Source of the DNA: Lepus europaeus
Taxonomy: Eukaryota; Chordata; Mammalia; Lagomorpha; Leporidae
Reading direction: 5' to 3'
Assembly: GCF_033115175.1 (NCBI RefSeq)
Contig: NC_084835.1
Span: forward strand, 56,707,948 to 56,771,947
DNA length: 64,000 bases
Numbering within the stretch: position 1 is the first letter of the stretch; every line of letters begins with the position of its first letter. A program made the position numbers and the translations under genes. Positions 1-10,862 of this stretch are shown here, in pieces. The notes beneath the pieces are model-generated. The model was not told where the DNA came from. It did not search any database and saw nothing but the letters and a program-made list of their open reading frames with translations.

Positions 1-20
1 TTTGGACTCTTCTTTATTTA

Positions 21-67
21 AAAAAAGATTTATTTATTTACTTGAAAGTCAGAGTTACAGAGAAGCA

Positions 68-98
<31 letters not shown>

Positions 99-306
99 GT
101 CTTCCAAACCTGAAGCCAAGAGCTAGGAGCTACTTCTGCGTCTCCCATGCAGATGCAGGGGCCCAAGGACTTTGGCCATCTCTACTGCTTTCCCAGGCCC
201 TAGCAGAGAGCTGGGTCAGAAATGGAGCAGCCAGGCCTCAAACTGGAGCCCATAAGGGATGCTGGTACTGCAGGCACAGCTTTACCCATTACACCACAGT
301 GCTGGC
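21..306 (-). repeat. C-repeat SINE, antisense
   Basis: AAAGATTTATTTATTTA tail at left, GA-rich tract at 70-100, tRNA-like head ending CACAGTGCTGGCCT at right. Diverged, old copy. Confidence 0.85.
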
Positions 307-309
307 CTC

Positions 310-935
310 TGGGCTCTTCTGCACTCACCACTGTCCTCACATGTGCCCTGCTCTGTGATGCCATCTGTCATGTTACACTGTAGACAGAAGACTCTCACTT
401 AGACCAAGCAGATGGCATTGCCCTGTCTTGGAATTTCAGCCATCAAAACTGTAAGCTAGGCCAGTGCCGCGGCTCACTAGGCTAATCCTCCACCTGTGGC
501 GCCGGCACCCCGGGTTCTAGTCCTGGTCGGGGCACCGGATTCTGTCCCAGTTGCCCCTCTTCCAGGCCAGCTCTCTGCTATGGCCCGGGAGTGCAGTGGA
601 GGATGGCCCAAGTGCTTGGGCCCTGCACCCGCATGGGAGACCAGGATAAGCACCTGGCTCCTGGCTTCGGATCAGCGTGGTGCGCCAGCCGCAGCGCGCA
701 GGCCACGGCGGCCATTGGAGGGTGAACCAGCGGCAAAGGAAGACCTTTCTCTCTCTGTCTCTCTCTCTCTCACTGTCCACTCTGCCTGTCAAAAAAATAC
801 ACACACACACACACACACACAAAAAAAAAAAAACAAAAAAACAAAAACAAAAACAAAAACTGTAAGCTAAACTTCTTTTATTTATAACCACCCAGTCTCA
901 GGTATTTTGTTATAGTAACATAAAATGGGCTAAGA
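310..935 (+). repeat. Old MaLR-type LTR split by a SINE
   Basis: The left part (about 310..458) and right part (870..935) join once the SINE at 459..855 is removed, giving the typical 3' end of an MLT1/MST LTR: CTGTAAGCTAAACTTC, then CCCAGTCTCAGGTATT and ATGGGCTAAGACA. Confidence 0.6.
459..855 (+). repeat. CSINE2-like SINE, sense, with target duplication
   Basis: Head GGCCAGTGCCGCGGCTCAC, Pol III B-box-like GGTTCTAGTCCTGG, tail (CA)n then A-rich. Flanked by 14-bp AAAACTGTAAGCTA (445..458 and 856..869). Inserted into the MaLR LTR. Confidence 0.95.
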
Positions 936-1005
936 CATTGAGTTTACATTTACCCATCTAATTTATCTCCATCTTTACTGAGTATTCTTTTTGTTGAATG
1001 CAATC

Positions 1006-1357
1006 TTTTTTTTTTTTTTTTTGACAGGCAGAGTGGACAGTGAGAGAGAGAGAGAGAGAGAGAAAGGTCTCCCTTTTGCCGTTGGTTCACGCTCCAATGG
1101 CTGCCGCCGCCGCCAGCGCGCTGCAGCCAGCGCACCACGCTGATCCGATGGCAGGAGCCAGGGGCTTATCCTGGTCTCCCATGGGGTGCAGGACCCAAGC
1201 ACTTGGGCCATCCTCCACTGCACTCCCGGGCCACAGCGGAGAGCTGGCCTGGAAGAGGGGCAACCGGGATAGAATCCAGTGCCCCGACCAGGACTAGAAC
1301 TCGGTGTGCCAGCGCCGCAAGGCGGAGGATTAGCCTAGTGAGCCGCGGCGCCGGCCA
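1006..1357 (-). repeat. CSINE2-like SINE, antisense
   Basis: T18 tail at left and GCCGCGGCGCCGGCC head at right. Duplication AATGCAATC at 997..1005 and 1358..1366. Confidence 0.95.
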
Positions 1358-1391
1358 AATGCAATCATGTTTTAAAATAACATTTGTGTTG

Positions 1392-1675
1392 GGGCCGGTG
1401 TTGGGTAAAGCCACTGCCTGTGATGTCAGCTTCACTTCTGATCCAGCTCCCTGTTAATGCGCCTTAGGAAAGCAGTAGAGATGGCCCAAGTGCTTGGGCC
1501 ACTGCACCCATGTGGGAGACCTGGAAGAAGCTCCTGGCTCCTGGTTTTCAGACCAGCCTAGCTGTTGCAGCCATTTGGGGAATGACCCAGTGGATGGAAA
1601 ATTTCTCTCTATCTCTGCCTCTTCCTCTCTCTCTCTAATTCTGCCTTTCAAATAAATAAATATTTTTTAAAAGAT
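1392..1675 (+). repeat. C-repeat SINE, sense, old
   Basis: GGGGCCGGTGTTGGGTAAAGCC head; CTGCCTTTCAAATAAATAAAT tail. Immediately follows the previous antisense copy. Confidence 0.8.
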
Positions 1676-1679
1676 TAAA

Positions 1680-2972
1680 AAATAAGAAATGGGAATACAT
1701 TTCCCTCTTTATTTTCTTGCCAACTGTAATGTGCATACTTTAAGTTATTTTCCTCAAACTTTTTTTTATTAAGTCACATTGTTCAGCTTTTCTATTGCAC
1801 AAATGTGCATGTACTTAGATCTTGGAAAACTCACCTGGGTTGCAATCGCATTCTCTTTCCTATTTAAAATTTTTCTATGTATCATTGGTCATTGTCCTAG
1901 ATTTATTTAACAACCACCACAGTCTATTAGGAGTCAGAATTTATGGGGTTGGAGCTGGAAAACTACAAAGCAGATATTCTTTAATACTTCTTATAACATC
2001 CAAGATCAATATGGTGCTTCGTGAGTATCAGGCATAAATGGAACCCTGTATAAATGAAGGTCATTACCATAACTTTACAGGCCTAACTGCACTTTGAGCT
2101 TTGTTTCACATGTTTTAGTGCTCTAGTGTCAATGCTGGGGGTGGGGGTGGGGCGGGCAGGAAGAGAGGGACAGTCAGTCCAGGTCGCTCAGTTACTTATG
2201 GCTCAGCTCCTTAGACATTAATCCGACAAGCATGTGAGTTCTCACTGGCAGGCTCTGTTCTGGTCCCTGTGGATCACTGCCTTCGTGCGGATTCTGCTTT
2301 AGAGCCACCAAAATACTCTACAGCGAGTGGAGCACGTTTGCTCCCACAACCCAGATTGGGCCCCCCTGCATCCTGTATTATGTAATCTCCTTGTTGTGCT
2401 GTGTGCTTTGTGGTGTTAGGATTTTTGTGAGTCTAAGTAAATTGGCATTTTAATTATGATGAACACAACTATGTGCTGACAGTACTAACTGCATTTTGAG
2501 CCTTCTCTTGTAACTCAAGCTGAAAGTGAGCCAAGGGCTGCTTGATAATCACCTTGACAACTATGTGCTGATATGCAAATGAGGTAGTTGGTATCCAGGT
2601 CCTTTTCCTCCAAAACTGACACCTAGAAGCGAATAAGACACCTTCTGGGACTATGAATATCACCACAGACACGTCTCCCTGTGACTTCACTCTGAGAACC
2701 CTCGCTCTGAACAGGCAACAACCTCTGGGTTGCCAGAGGCTCCGGCTGAGAGAGAAAGTCCTTAATTCCCTGCTGGCAACTTGACTGACCATCACCTTGA
2801 AGGGACTGCTCTCTAGGATCCTTAGGACAGTTTCTTCCATGGATACATGGTGTTTGGTTCGTTACTAGAACTGTGCTAGAGTAATATTCTTTTACCTATA
2901 TTTCTGTATATTGCTTTTGCTTGTTCTTTTGTATGCACTGCAATACACTGATTCATTTGGAAACTCCCTGGC
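1680..2972. other. No recognised feature
   Basis: AT-moderate sequence without a credible gene. A short G-rich run (GGGGGTGGGGGTGGGG) near 2136-2152 and an unremarkable 123-codon minus-strand frame (2469-2840) are all I see. Confidence 0.5.
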
Positions 2973-2980
2973 CTTGTCAT

Positions 2981-3310
2981 TTTTTTTTTTTTTTTTGACA
3001 GGCAGAGTGGATAGTAAGAGAGAGAGAGAAAGGTCTTCCTTTTTGCCGTTGGTTCACCCTCCAATGGCTGCCGCGGCCGGCGCACCGCACTGATCCGAAG
3101 GCAGGAGCCAGGTGCTTCTCCTGGTCTCCCATGGGGTGCAGGGCCCAAGGACTTGGGCCATCCTCCACTGCCTTCCCGGGCCATAGCAGAGAGCTGGCCT
3201 GGAAGAGGGGCAACTGGGATAGAATCTGGTGCCCCAACCGGGACTAGAACCTGGTGTGCTGGCGCCGCAAAGCGGAGGATTAGCCTGTTAAGCCACGGCA
3301 CCGGCCTGGG
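2981..3310 (-). repeat. CSINE2-like SINE, antisense
   Basis: T-run tail, GACAGGCAGAGTGGATAG, head GCCACGGCACCGGCC. Flank CTTGTCAT repeated at 2973..2980 and 3311..3318. Confidence 0.93.
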
Positions 3311-3349
3311 CTTGTCATTTGATTGCAGGACTAAAGACCCTACTCCTCT

Positions 3350-3606
3350 GGACTGGCATTGTGGCACAGCAGATTAAGCTTATGCATGCATTGCCGGCAT
3401 CCCATATGGGCACCCGTTGGAGTCCCTGTGGCTCCACTTCTGATTGAGTTCCCTGCTGGTGCCCCTGGGAAAGCAGTGGAAGATGTCCTAGGTGTTTGGA
3501 CCCCTGCGCCAAGTGGGAGGCCCAGAAAAAGCTCCTGGCTCCTGGCTTGGTCTGGCTCAGCTTAGGCTATTGTAGCCAACCTGGAAAGTGAACCAGTGGA
3601 TAGAAG

Positions 3607-3655
<49 letters not shown>

Positions 3656-3720
3656 CTCTCTCCCTGTTTCTTCTCTGTAACTCTGCCTTTCCAATGAATA
3701 ATACATACATACATACATAA
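3350..3720 (+). repeat. C-repeat SINE, sense, with expanded CT tract
   Basis: GACTGGCATTGTGGCACAGC head, about 50 bp of (CT)n at 3610-3662, tail with ATACATACATAC in place of AAATAAAT. Confidence 0.85.
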
Positions 3721-4379
3721 GAACCCACCCCTCTTGGTAGAAACAGAATCCTTGAGGCTACCAGAATCCTTGCTGGACCACCCTCTGGTCAGTGTGACAC
3801 TCCTGGATGCTATGCAGCATGAGTGCGTTTAACAAAGTTGAATGAAAAGGCAGGACTCTGGAGAACAGTAGACGTAGAGAAACTGAGTTGAATGGACTTG
3901 GGATGTGAACTTTCCAGCCTTTGCTGACCTCACAGGAGAAAACAGGAATGCACTAGCACAGGCCCAGGAGGACTCACCTGGGGGAGGTGAGGCAAGCTGG
4001 CCTCGGGGACCCCAACACACCTTTGCCTTCAGGATACACACCTGTGCTCTGCTCCTCACCCCTGGGTTTATCTCCGGAAAATTTTTCATGGAAGTGCATG
4101 AGTGTTCTGTAGAGTTTGCAGCTCCTGAACATACAACTCACTGAACTGCCACAAAAAACAAAACAAAACAAAACAAAAAAAACAGCTCCAGATTAAACAG
4201 CAAGGCTTTATTTGAATGATATGAATACTTTTGCATGATCTGAATCCAAAAGGTAAAAAAGTATTATGGAAATAAGTCTCCTTTCCATGGCATTTTCCAA
4301 CCAACTCAATTTTTCTCAAAGAGAGAGAAAAAAATGTTGATAGTAGCTTCTTAACCAGTGGGTTTTTGACCAGACTTTC
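3721..4379. other. No recognised gene; (CAAAA)n run
   Basis: Unique-looking sequence with an A-rich CAAAA simple repeat at about 4150-4182. Confidence 0.5.
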
Positions 4380-5160
4380 TGGCATCGGTCTGGGCCCCCA
4401 CCTAGGTGAGGCTGGAAGGTTCTTTGAGCCCAAGGCTTTTGTCCTCAGGGTGCCTGCTGGCAGGGACATTGGGGAGGGCCCAGGGCCTCAGTCCAAACCA
4501 GCAGCTGGCACCCGGGGCCCTGGGGGAGGGGTGACAGGTGTTGGGGGGTGCACAGAGCGGGGGAATCTGAGACGCCAAGCTTCTGGGCACTTGGCCACTG
4601 GTGAAGAGAGCTTGAGTTAGGTCCCTGCCCAAAGCAGGGCACCCGCGATGGTCAGTCCTGGGACAGGGGACAGGCATTCGCCAGGAGGGGGCGCCCTTTC
4701 TCTCGGGGAGTGGAAGGAAGGCTGTGCGGGCCAAGCCGAACAGAGGTGGTCCCCCACGAGGCCGCTCCTCCCAGCTCTGGGGCCCGCTGAGGCTTCCCGG
4801 CTGCTCCCAGGCCCGGCGGCAGCACCTCGTGGAGGCCGGCGGGTCGGAAGGCGAGGGCCGCGGAGCTTTCAGCCTGGGGATTTCCAGGAGGAGATTTTTT
4901 TTTTTAATAGCCTGGCTGACGTAGGAGAACCTGATCAAGTACCATTTGGCGAGTGAGGAGTGCCTGTTCAAGTTCAAACCTGAGAACTGAGTGGAGGGGG
5001 AGGGGGGGACCGGTCCACGCGTCCGGCGCCTCTAAACCGGTAAATACGGCCGCCGGAACTGGGGCAAAGGTCGCGAGCTGGAAATTCGGCCCCAGTGGCT
5101 TGCCCCCCCCCCCCCCCCCCCCCCGCCCCTGCTCAGCCAAGACATTTTCCACATTAAAGA
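4380..5160. other. GC-rich patch with a 22-base C run
   Basis: GC-rich with scattered CpG (especially 4690-5100) and 22 consecutive C (5103..5124). No splice-bounded or conserved reading frame was recognised; the 191-codon minus-strand frame here looks like a by-product of composition. It could be an orphan CpG island or promoter of a non-coding RNA in the presumed IMPA2-MPPE1 interval. Confidence 0.4.
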
Positions 5161-5161
5161 T

Positions 5162-5463
5162 GACAGCGGGTAAAGCCGCGGCCTGCAGTGCCGGCATCCC
5201 ATAGGGCTGCCCCTCTTCTGATCCAGCTCTCTGCTGTGGCCTGGGAAAGCAGTACAAGATGGTCCAAGATGGCCCAAGTCCCGGAGCCTCTTCACCCGCG
5301 TGGGAGAACCGGAAGAAGCACCTGGCTGCTGGCTTCCGATAGAGCACAACTCTAGGCGTTGTGGCCATCTAGAGAGTGAACCAGCAGATGGAAGATCTCT
5401 CTGCCTCCACCTCTGCCTGTCTGTAACTCTGCCTTTCAAATAAATAAATAAATAAATAAATAA
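5162..5463 (+). repeat. C-repeat SINE, sense
   Basis: GGGTAAAGCCGCGGCCTGCAG head part; CTCTGCCTTTCAAATAAAT tail with five AAAT units. Confidence 0.85.
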
Positions 5464-6166
5464 TGAAAAAGATAACAAAGGCAGTAGAATATTTTTAAAA
5501 TGCATATTTTAAAATTAAACTATTTTAATTAGTTTTTAACAGATTAAATATAGCGCATAGATACAATTCTAAAAATATAATGATATTCCTTTCTTCCCTC
5601 CTGACGGTAGAATTATTAATGAAAAGGACAGTTTTTTCTCCTTTTACTCAGGTCACCCTCTGGCCCCAAAGCATGACCCCTTGGTTCAAGATCCAGAGTA
5701 TCTGGTGTCCCGCAAGGGTTGTGGCCACACATGCACGCCTCACTGACCAGCAGATAACAGATCCTCAGGGATACCAGGGCCAGCCCAGGCGGTGCCATTT
5801 GGGGAAGTAAAGGCATAAAGTGGGGTTTCTGGTCGTCCGGCTTATCTTCGGGAAGACAGACAGGATTCTGCAGAACTGGGCTTGCTGTGAAATCAGACGA
5901 CAGGGACGTGAGCGAGTGAACGGACTCTGGGACAGGTTCCAAGAAGAGGCCTGGCCTCGGGCTGAGATAAGATTCCAGTAAGCACCACTGCCGCCCACCC
6001 CGAGCCAAACCCGCAGCGGTCTTTGCAGCCCCTTGTCGTGGGAAGGCCGGGTGTCTGCTAAAGACTGCGCCCACATATTGCACACCCCATGGGAACACGT
6101 GGTGTCTGGCCCACTTCCCGCCCAGGTAGCACCACCGATTCATCTGGTTTGTATTGGCACCGCACA
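5464..6166. other. No gene recognised
   Basis: A 184-codon minus-strand frame (5616-6170) runs through here but has no recognisable domain and is not bounded by splice signals; it may belong with the neighbouring possible retrocopy. Confidence 0.4.
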
Positions 6167-6499
6167 TCAATGTCCTCTGTGCCAGCTATCAAGCCACCGT
6201 CTTGGGGCTGGGTGGGCAGCAGCAGGACCCAGAGCTGCAGCCCCAGGAGGAGGAGGACAGAAGGGCTTTGCTACCTCTTGCTGGCCTCGCTGCCCCTCCA
6301 GTCGGAACAGGGGTCCAGTCTGGTCATTCTCCAGCCGTTGCAGAACCAGCCGCAGCATAGCCCACGACTCCAGCCCAGCTGCAGAGGCTGGCTTCACTCC
6401 TGCTGCAAGGGCTTCCAAGTTAGTAATCCCGACTTCTTCCTCTCCTTCCAGCTGCCTTCTCAACTCCTGTTTCGGGCATTTTAGCCATTGTGTTAGCAT
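6167..6499 (-). pseudogene. Possible processed-gene fragment
   Basis: A 110-codon frame whose first 70 residues look like a real protein, helix-rich with LTQWLK, GITNLEAL and LESWAMLRLVLQRLEND, then decays into Pro/Ala-rich sequence. There is no intron-like boundary or nearby exon, and the frame just upstream has a stop. I cannot name the parent. It may be a retrocopy fragment or chance. Confidence 0.3.
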
Positions 6500-6671
6500 G
6501 TTTACACCTCAGTGATTCTGTTGGGATGACTGGTCTGACGTTGTCTCTCCTTGCTGGATCCTGACTGCACAGAATTAATTCTTCTGTGTGTGGTTTCCTT
6601 GAGTCATCATTTTGTGGTTGAGACTCAGCCGTGTTATCACATGGGACTTGTCATTCATTATTTTTCTATTT

Positions 6672-6960
6672 TTAAAAAAGATTTATTTATTTTAAAGGTA
6701 GAGTGACAGAGAGGAGAGAGAACAAGACAGCAAGCTTGCATCTGTGGATTCACTCCCCAAGTGCCCACAGCAGCCAGGGTGAGGCCAGGTTGAACTCCAT
6801 CAGGTTCTCCGCATGGGAGGCAGGAACCCAAGTACTTGGGCCATCAACCTGCTGCATGCCAGCACATTAGCAGGAAGCTGGGTTGGAAGCGTGCAATAGC
6901 CAAGACATGAACCAAGCACTGGCATGTGCCATATGGGAGTCCCACAACACTCTGCTGTCA
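6672..6960 (-). repeat. C-repeat SINE, antisense, diverged
   Basis: AAAAAAGATTTATTTATTTTA tail at left; GAGAGGAGAGAGAAC tract; head region badly worn. Confidence 0.7.
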
Positions 6961-7565
6961 TTAGTTTTCATGACTGTTCAGCACCGTACTGGCCGAACAC
7001 GCTACCGCCTATTTTTCTGCTGACTGTTAGTTGACTAGCTCCAGGTCTGGACTATTACCTACAATGCTGCCATGAGCATCCTTGCACATGTGTGTTGATG
7101 TATGTGTGTGTGCTGCTGTAGGTGTGTCCTAGAAGTAGACTTCTCATGTCATTGTATATGTGAATATTCAACCATAATAATCAATCCCAAGTGGTTTCCC
7201 AGAATGGATGCTTCAGTCACATACCCACCAGCAGAGTAATGAGAGCCCCCATCCCCCAACCACAACCTGTTCTTTATGCCAAGCTTTCTGTCTTAGCTAC
7301 TCTGGCACAGGTGTGGTAGAATCTCATTGTATGCTATCTATTTCTACATGAAAAGTTATCTCCAATGTTTTTGTCTTAAAAACTTCATTATATCACAGAA
7401 TTTCTAAGGGTGTGACTCAGGGGTTTTCACGAGGCTGTAGTAAGCACTTCGTGTTATCTGGGCCAAACGCTTGCCCAGGGCTGAGGGACGCACTTTCAAA
7501 AGGGCTCACTCACTCTGCTCTTGGCAGGAGGCCAGGTCCCCACTTCTCTGTAGAGTTGCCTTTGA

Positions 7566-7840
7566 AGGGTGGGAGACATAGTGGTTAAGACGCTGGCTGG
7601 GACACCCATGTCCCACATCAGAGGACCTTGATTCAAGTTCCATCGCTGCCGCCTGATTCCAGTTTCTTTCTAATGTGCACCCTGGGAGGCAGCATGTGGT
7701 GACTCAAGTATTTGGGTCCTTGCTACCACATGGGAGGCCTGGACTGGGTTCCCTGTTCCTGGTTTTGGTCTGGCCCAGTCTCAGCAGTGGCAGGCATTTA
7801 GGGAGTGAACCAGCAGAATCTGGGAGCACTCTCACTCTTA
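7566..7840 (+). repeat. C-repeat SINE, sense, old, inside L1
   Basis: GGTTAAGACGCTGGCTGGGACACCC variant of the head; lacks a clear AAATAAAT tail. Confidence 0.7.
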
Positions 7841-8008
7841 TTTTTAGTTAAATACTAAAATTAAGTTACATTGAAAATTATAACTTGTTGCTAACAAAAT
7901 TGAGACTTTTCCATTCAGGTATTCTCTTTGGTAATGTGTTTATTTAAATCTCTTGTCCATTTTCCGTTTATTATTTTTAAGTTGGTTTGTAGGAGTTCCT
8001 TGTAGATT

Positions 8009-8344
8009 CTTTTTTTTTTTTTTTTTTGACAGGCAGAGTGGACAGTGAGAGAGAGAGAGAGACAGAGAGAAAGGTCTTCCTTTGCCGTTGGTTCACCCTC
8101 CAATGGCTGCCGCGGCCGGCGCATCGCGCTGATCTGAAGCCAGGAGCCAGGTGCTTCTCCTGGTCTCCCATGGGGTGCAGAGCCCAAACACTTGGGCCAT
8201 CCTCCACTGCACTCCCTGGCCACAGCAGAGAGCTGGCCTGGAAGAGGGGCAACCGGGACAGGATCGGTGCCCCGACCGGGACTAGAACCCGGTGTGCCGG
8301 CGCCGCAAGGCGGAGGATTAGCCTGTTGAGCCACGGCGCCGGCC
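8009..8344 (-). repeat. CSINE2-like SINE, antisense, inside L1
   Basis: Perfect 15-bp duplication AGTTCCTTGTAGATT (7994..8008 and 8345..8359). Nearly consensus body and T-run tail, so young. Confidence 0.97.
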
Positions 8345-8465
8345 AGTTCCTTGTAGATTGTGAATACAAGCTCTTTGTCAGGCCACGTGTTGCCTATATC
8401 TACCGAATCATAGATAACTTTTTGTCTTTTAGACTTCTCAGTGCTTTCAGTTTTCTTACAATTAA

Positions 8466-8815
8466 CATATAAGTTGAGCGTCCCTAATCCCAAGCCCCCA
8501 AACTTTAAATGTTCCAAAATTGAAACTGAGCAATGGCATGACACTAAGAGTGGAAAATTCCACACCTGATCTCACAGGGTGGGTTGCAGCCAAAAGGCTC
8601 ATACACTAAGAACATGAGAATGCAGGTAAATGCATAAAATTACCTCCAGGCTATATGCATAAAGTGTCTATGAGACATTCATGAATTTCATGTTAAGACT
8701 TGGGATCCATCTCCAAGATATCTCATGAGCATATGTAATATTAAGCAATCCAAAAAATTCAGAAATCTGAAATATTTCTTGTCCCAATCATTTCAGGTAA
8801 TTTTCAACCTGTACT
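8466..8815 (-). mobile_element. Tigger-like DNA transposon fossil
   Basis: Starts AAGTTGAGCGTCCCTAATCCC and ends near TTTTCAACCTGTAC, the inverted ends of the TTGAGCATCCCTAATCC family; inner CCAAAATTGAAACTGAGCAATGGCATGAC and ATCTGAAATATTTCTTGTCCC also fit. Strand assignment is arbitrary. Confidence 0.6.
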
Positions 8816-8834
8816 TTAGATGTTAAAATATTGT

Positions 8835-9184
8835 TAAAAAGGTTTTTATTTATTTGAAATGCAAAGTTACAGAGAGAGAAGGGGAGGAGAGAGAGAGAGA
8901 GAGAGAATAGAGAGAAAGATTGATCTTCCATTTGCTGGTTCATTCTCCAAATGGCCATAGTGGCCAGGGCTGGGCCAGGCTGAAGTGAGGAACCAGAACC
9001 TTTTTCCAAGTCTCCCACATGGGTGGCAAGGATCCAACCCACTTGGGCTATCCTCCACTGCTTTCCCAGGCCATCAGCAGAGATCTGGATCAGAAATGGT
9101 GCAGTCGGGAGTCTATTTGGTACCCATATGGGATGCCAGTGCTGTAGGTGGCAGCTTAACCTGCTACTCCACAGCACTGGCCCC
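8835..9184 (-). repeat. C-repeat SINE, antisense
   Basis: AAAAAGGTTTTTATTTATTTGAAATGC tail; head CCACAGCACTGGCCCC at right. Confidence 0.85.
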
Positions 9185-9219
9185 CAGACTTCAAAATATT
9201 TTTAAAAGTAGGCATTTGG

Positions 9220-9552
9220 GGACCGGGGCTGTGGTGCAGTGGGTTAAAGTCCCAGCCTGCAGCACTGGCATCCCATATGGGTGCTGGTTCGAGTTCCAGC
9301 TACTCCTCTTCCCATCCAGCTCTGCTATGGCCTGGGAAAGCAGAAGATGGCCCAACTCCTTGGGCCCCTGCACCTGCGTGGTAGACCCGGAAGAAGCTCC
9401 TGGCTCCTGGCTTCGGATCGGCTCAGCTCTGGCCATTGTGATAATTTGGGGAGTAAACTAGAAGAATGGAAGACCTCTCTCTCTCTGGCTCTACCTCTTT
9501 ACCTCTCTCTGTAACACTGTCTTTCAAATAAATAAAGTAATTATTTAAAAAA
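9220..9552 (+). repeat. C-repeat SINE, sense, with target duplication
   Basis: 16-bp AAAAGTAGGCATTTGG at 9204..9219 and 9553..9568. Head GGACCGGGGCTGTGGTGCAG; tail CAAATAAATAAAG. Confidence 0.93.
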
Positions 9553-9568
9553 AAAAGTAGGCATTTGG

Positions 9569-9858
9569 CCTAGTGATTCAACCACTGGTTGGAACACCCA
9601 TATACCATACCAGAGTGCCTGGGTTCAAGTTTCAGCTTCACTTCTGATTCTGGCTTCCTGCTAATGCACACCCTGGGAGGCAGTAGGTGATGGCCCAAGT
9701 AATTGAGGTCCCTGACATTCATGTGGGAGACCCAGACTGTTCCTGGCTCCTGGCTTTTGCCTGGTCCAACCCAGGCTCTTACAAACATTTAGGGAGTAAA
9801 CTAGCAGACAGAAAGTCTCTTTCTCTCTCTGTCTCTCAAATAAATTTAAAAACAATTT
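9569..9858 (+). repeat. C-repeat SINE, sense, older variant
   Basis: CCTAGTGATTCAACCACTGGTTGG head variant; ends CTCTCAAATAAATTTAAAAAC. Abuts the previous copy's duplication. Confidence 0.75.
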
Positions 9859-10479
9859 TTAATGCAAAATACCTCTAAAAATTTAAGTTTTAGTGTCATT
9901 GGACATGGAAGTAGACTGCAGAAGGTTAACCTATCAGTGGGTATGAGGGATAGAAGGCAGTGGGTCCTTCTGGGCCTGTATCCATGGGAAATTATTTACT
10001 GACCTGAGCATTCTGAACTCTTGTTCAGAAGGCTTAATTAATAAAGTTCTACTTCCTGTCCTAAATGCTGAAGATGATTCCAGGGATAGCATGCTATGTT
10101 CCCCGTCTTCCCCAAGTGGTGACCTCTTGCCCAGGGATGGAGATGTTTTCAGTCCTATGGTTTGCTTGCTCAGAAACAATGCGTAGTCTTGAGCATCAAA
10201 TTGGGAGCAAGAACACTGTGCTTGTTTGTACCCAGCAAAGCAGCAGCAATAATGGCCAAGTCCAGTCATCATTAATCATCAGCCCTTTCCTGTGATCGCC
10301 TTCAGAATTGGTTTAATTTTAATTTGTTATGGGAAAGCTCAGCATGTCTTCATTATGAACCCTTTACTAATTATCCTACCAGATAATCAAAATATTTTGT
10401 TACCCTAATTTTTGGTACTTTGCTGTCCTTTGGGACATAGAATTCTTAACTTCTGCTGTGCTAAAAATTATGTGAGGGG
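9859..10479. other. No recognised feature
   Basis: Unique-looking sequence; short frames on both strands without recognisable domains. Confidence 0.5.
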
Positions 10480-10758
10480 TGGGTTCTTGGCACGGTGGTT
10501 AAGATGCCACTTGGGAAACCCACTTACCATATCAGAGCACCTAGGATCGAGTTCCAGTGCTCCCGATCCCAGCTTTCTGCTGGTGCATACCCTGGGAGGC
10601 AGCAGGTGATGGCGCAGGTGTTTGGATCCCTGCCATTTAGATTTAGTTGCTTTGATCTGGCCCAGTCCCAGCTTTTGCAGGCATTTGAGCAGTGACTCAG
10701 TGGATGAGAGAGCTCCATTTGCCTTTCAAACAAAATAAGTAAGCGATTTTAAAAAAAA
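10480..10758 (+). repeat. C-repeat SINE, sense, diverged
   Basis: TGGCACGGTGGTTAAGATGCC head variant; tail GCCTTTCAAACAAAATAAGTAAG. Confidence 0.7.
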
Positions 10759-10761
10759 AGT

Positions 10762-10862
10762 GTGTAATGCAGTGGCTGTTAGTACAAGGATGAAGTTGCA
10801 CAACCATCACCACAATTAAAAAAATAATGTGCAGCGGAATTTCTCTCCTAACCGCACCCTTA
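10762..10862 (-). mobile_element. L1 3'-UTR scrap, antisense
   Basis: GTGTGTAATGCAGTGGCTGTTAGTA... and GCACAACCATCACCACAATTAA match the reverse of an old L1 3' end. Confidence 0.5.

Larger units (their letters stand above)
7030..8465 (-). mobile_element. Old L1 ORF2/3' remnant, antisense, split by two SINEs
   Basis: Reads on the plus strand as the reverse of mammalian L1: CTACAATGCTGCCATGAGCATCC, later CACATACCCACCAGCAG and GAATCTCATTGTATG, then GTTCCTTGTAGATT and CTCTTTGTCAGGCCA in the usual order. No open frame survives. SINEs at about 7566-7840 and 8009-8344 interrupt it. Confidence 0.65.

Noticed and set aside
2876..3367. 163-codon minus-strand frame
   Set aside because: Also CSINE2 translation.
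4402..4977. 191-codon minus-strand frame in GC-rich DNA
   Set aside because: Stop-poor because of high GC; no domain, no splice structure, and overlapping open frames on both strands.
7915..8565. 216-codon minus-strand frame
   Set aside because: Most of it is the translated CSINE2 at 8009-8344; the same peptide (e.g. GTDPVPVAPLPGQLSAVA) recurs at every sense or antisense copy.
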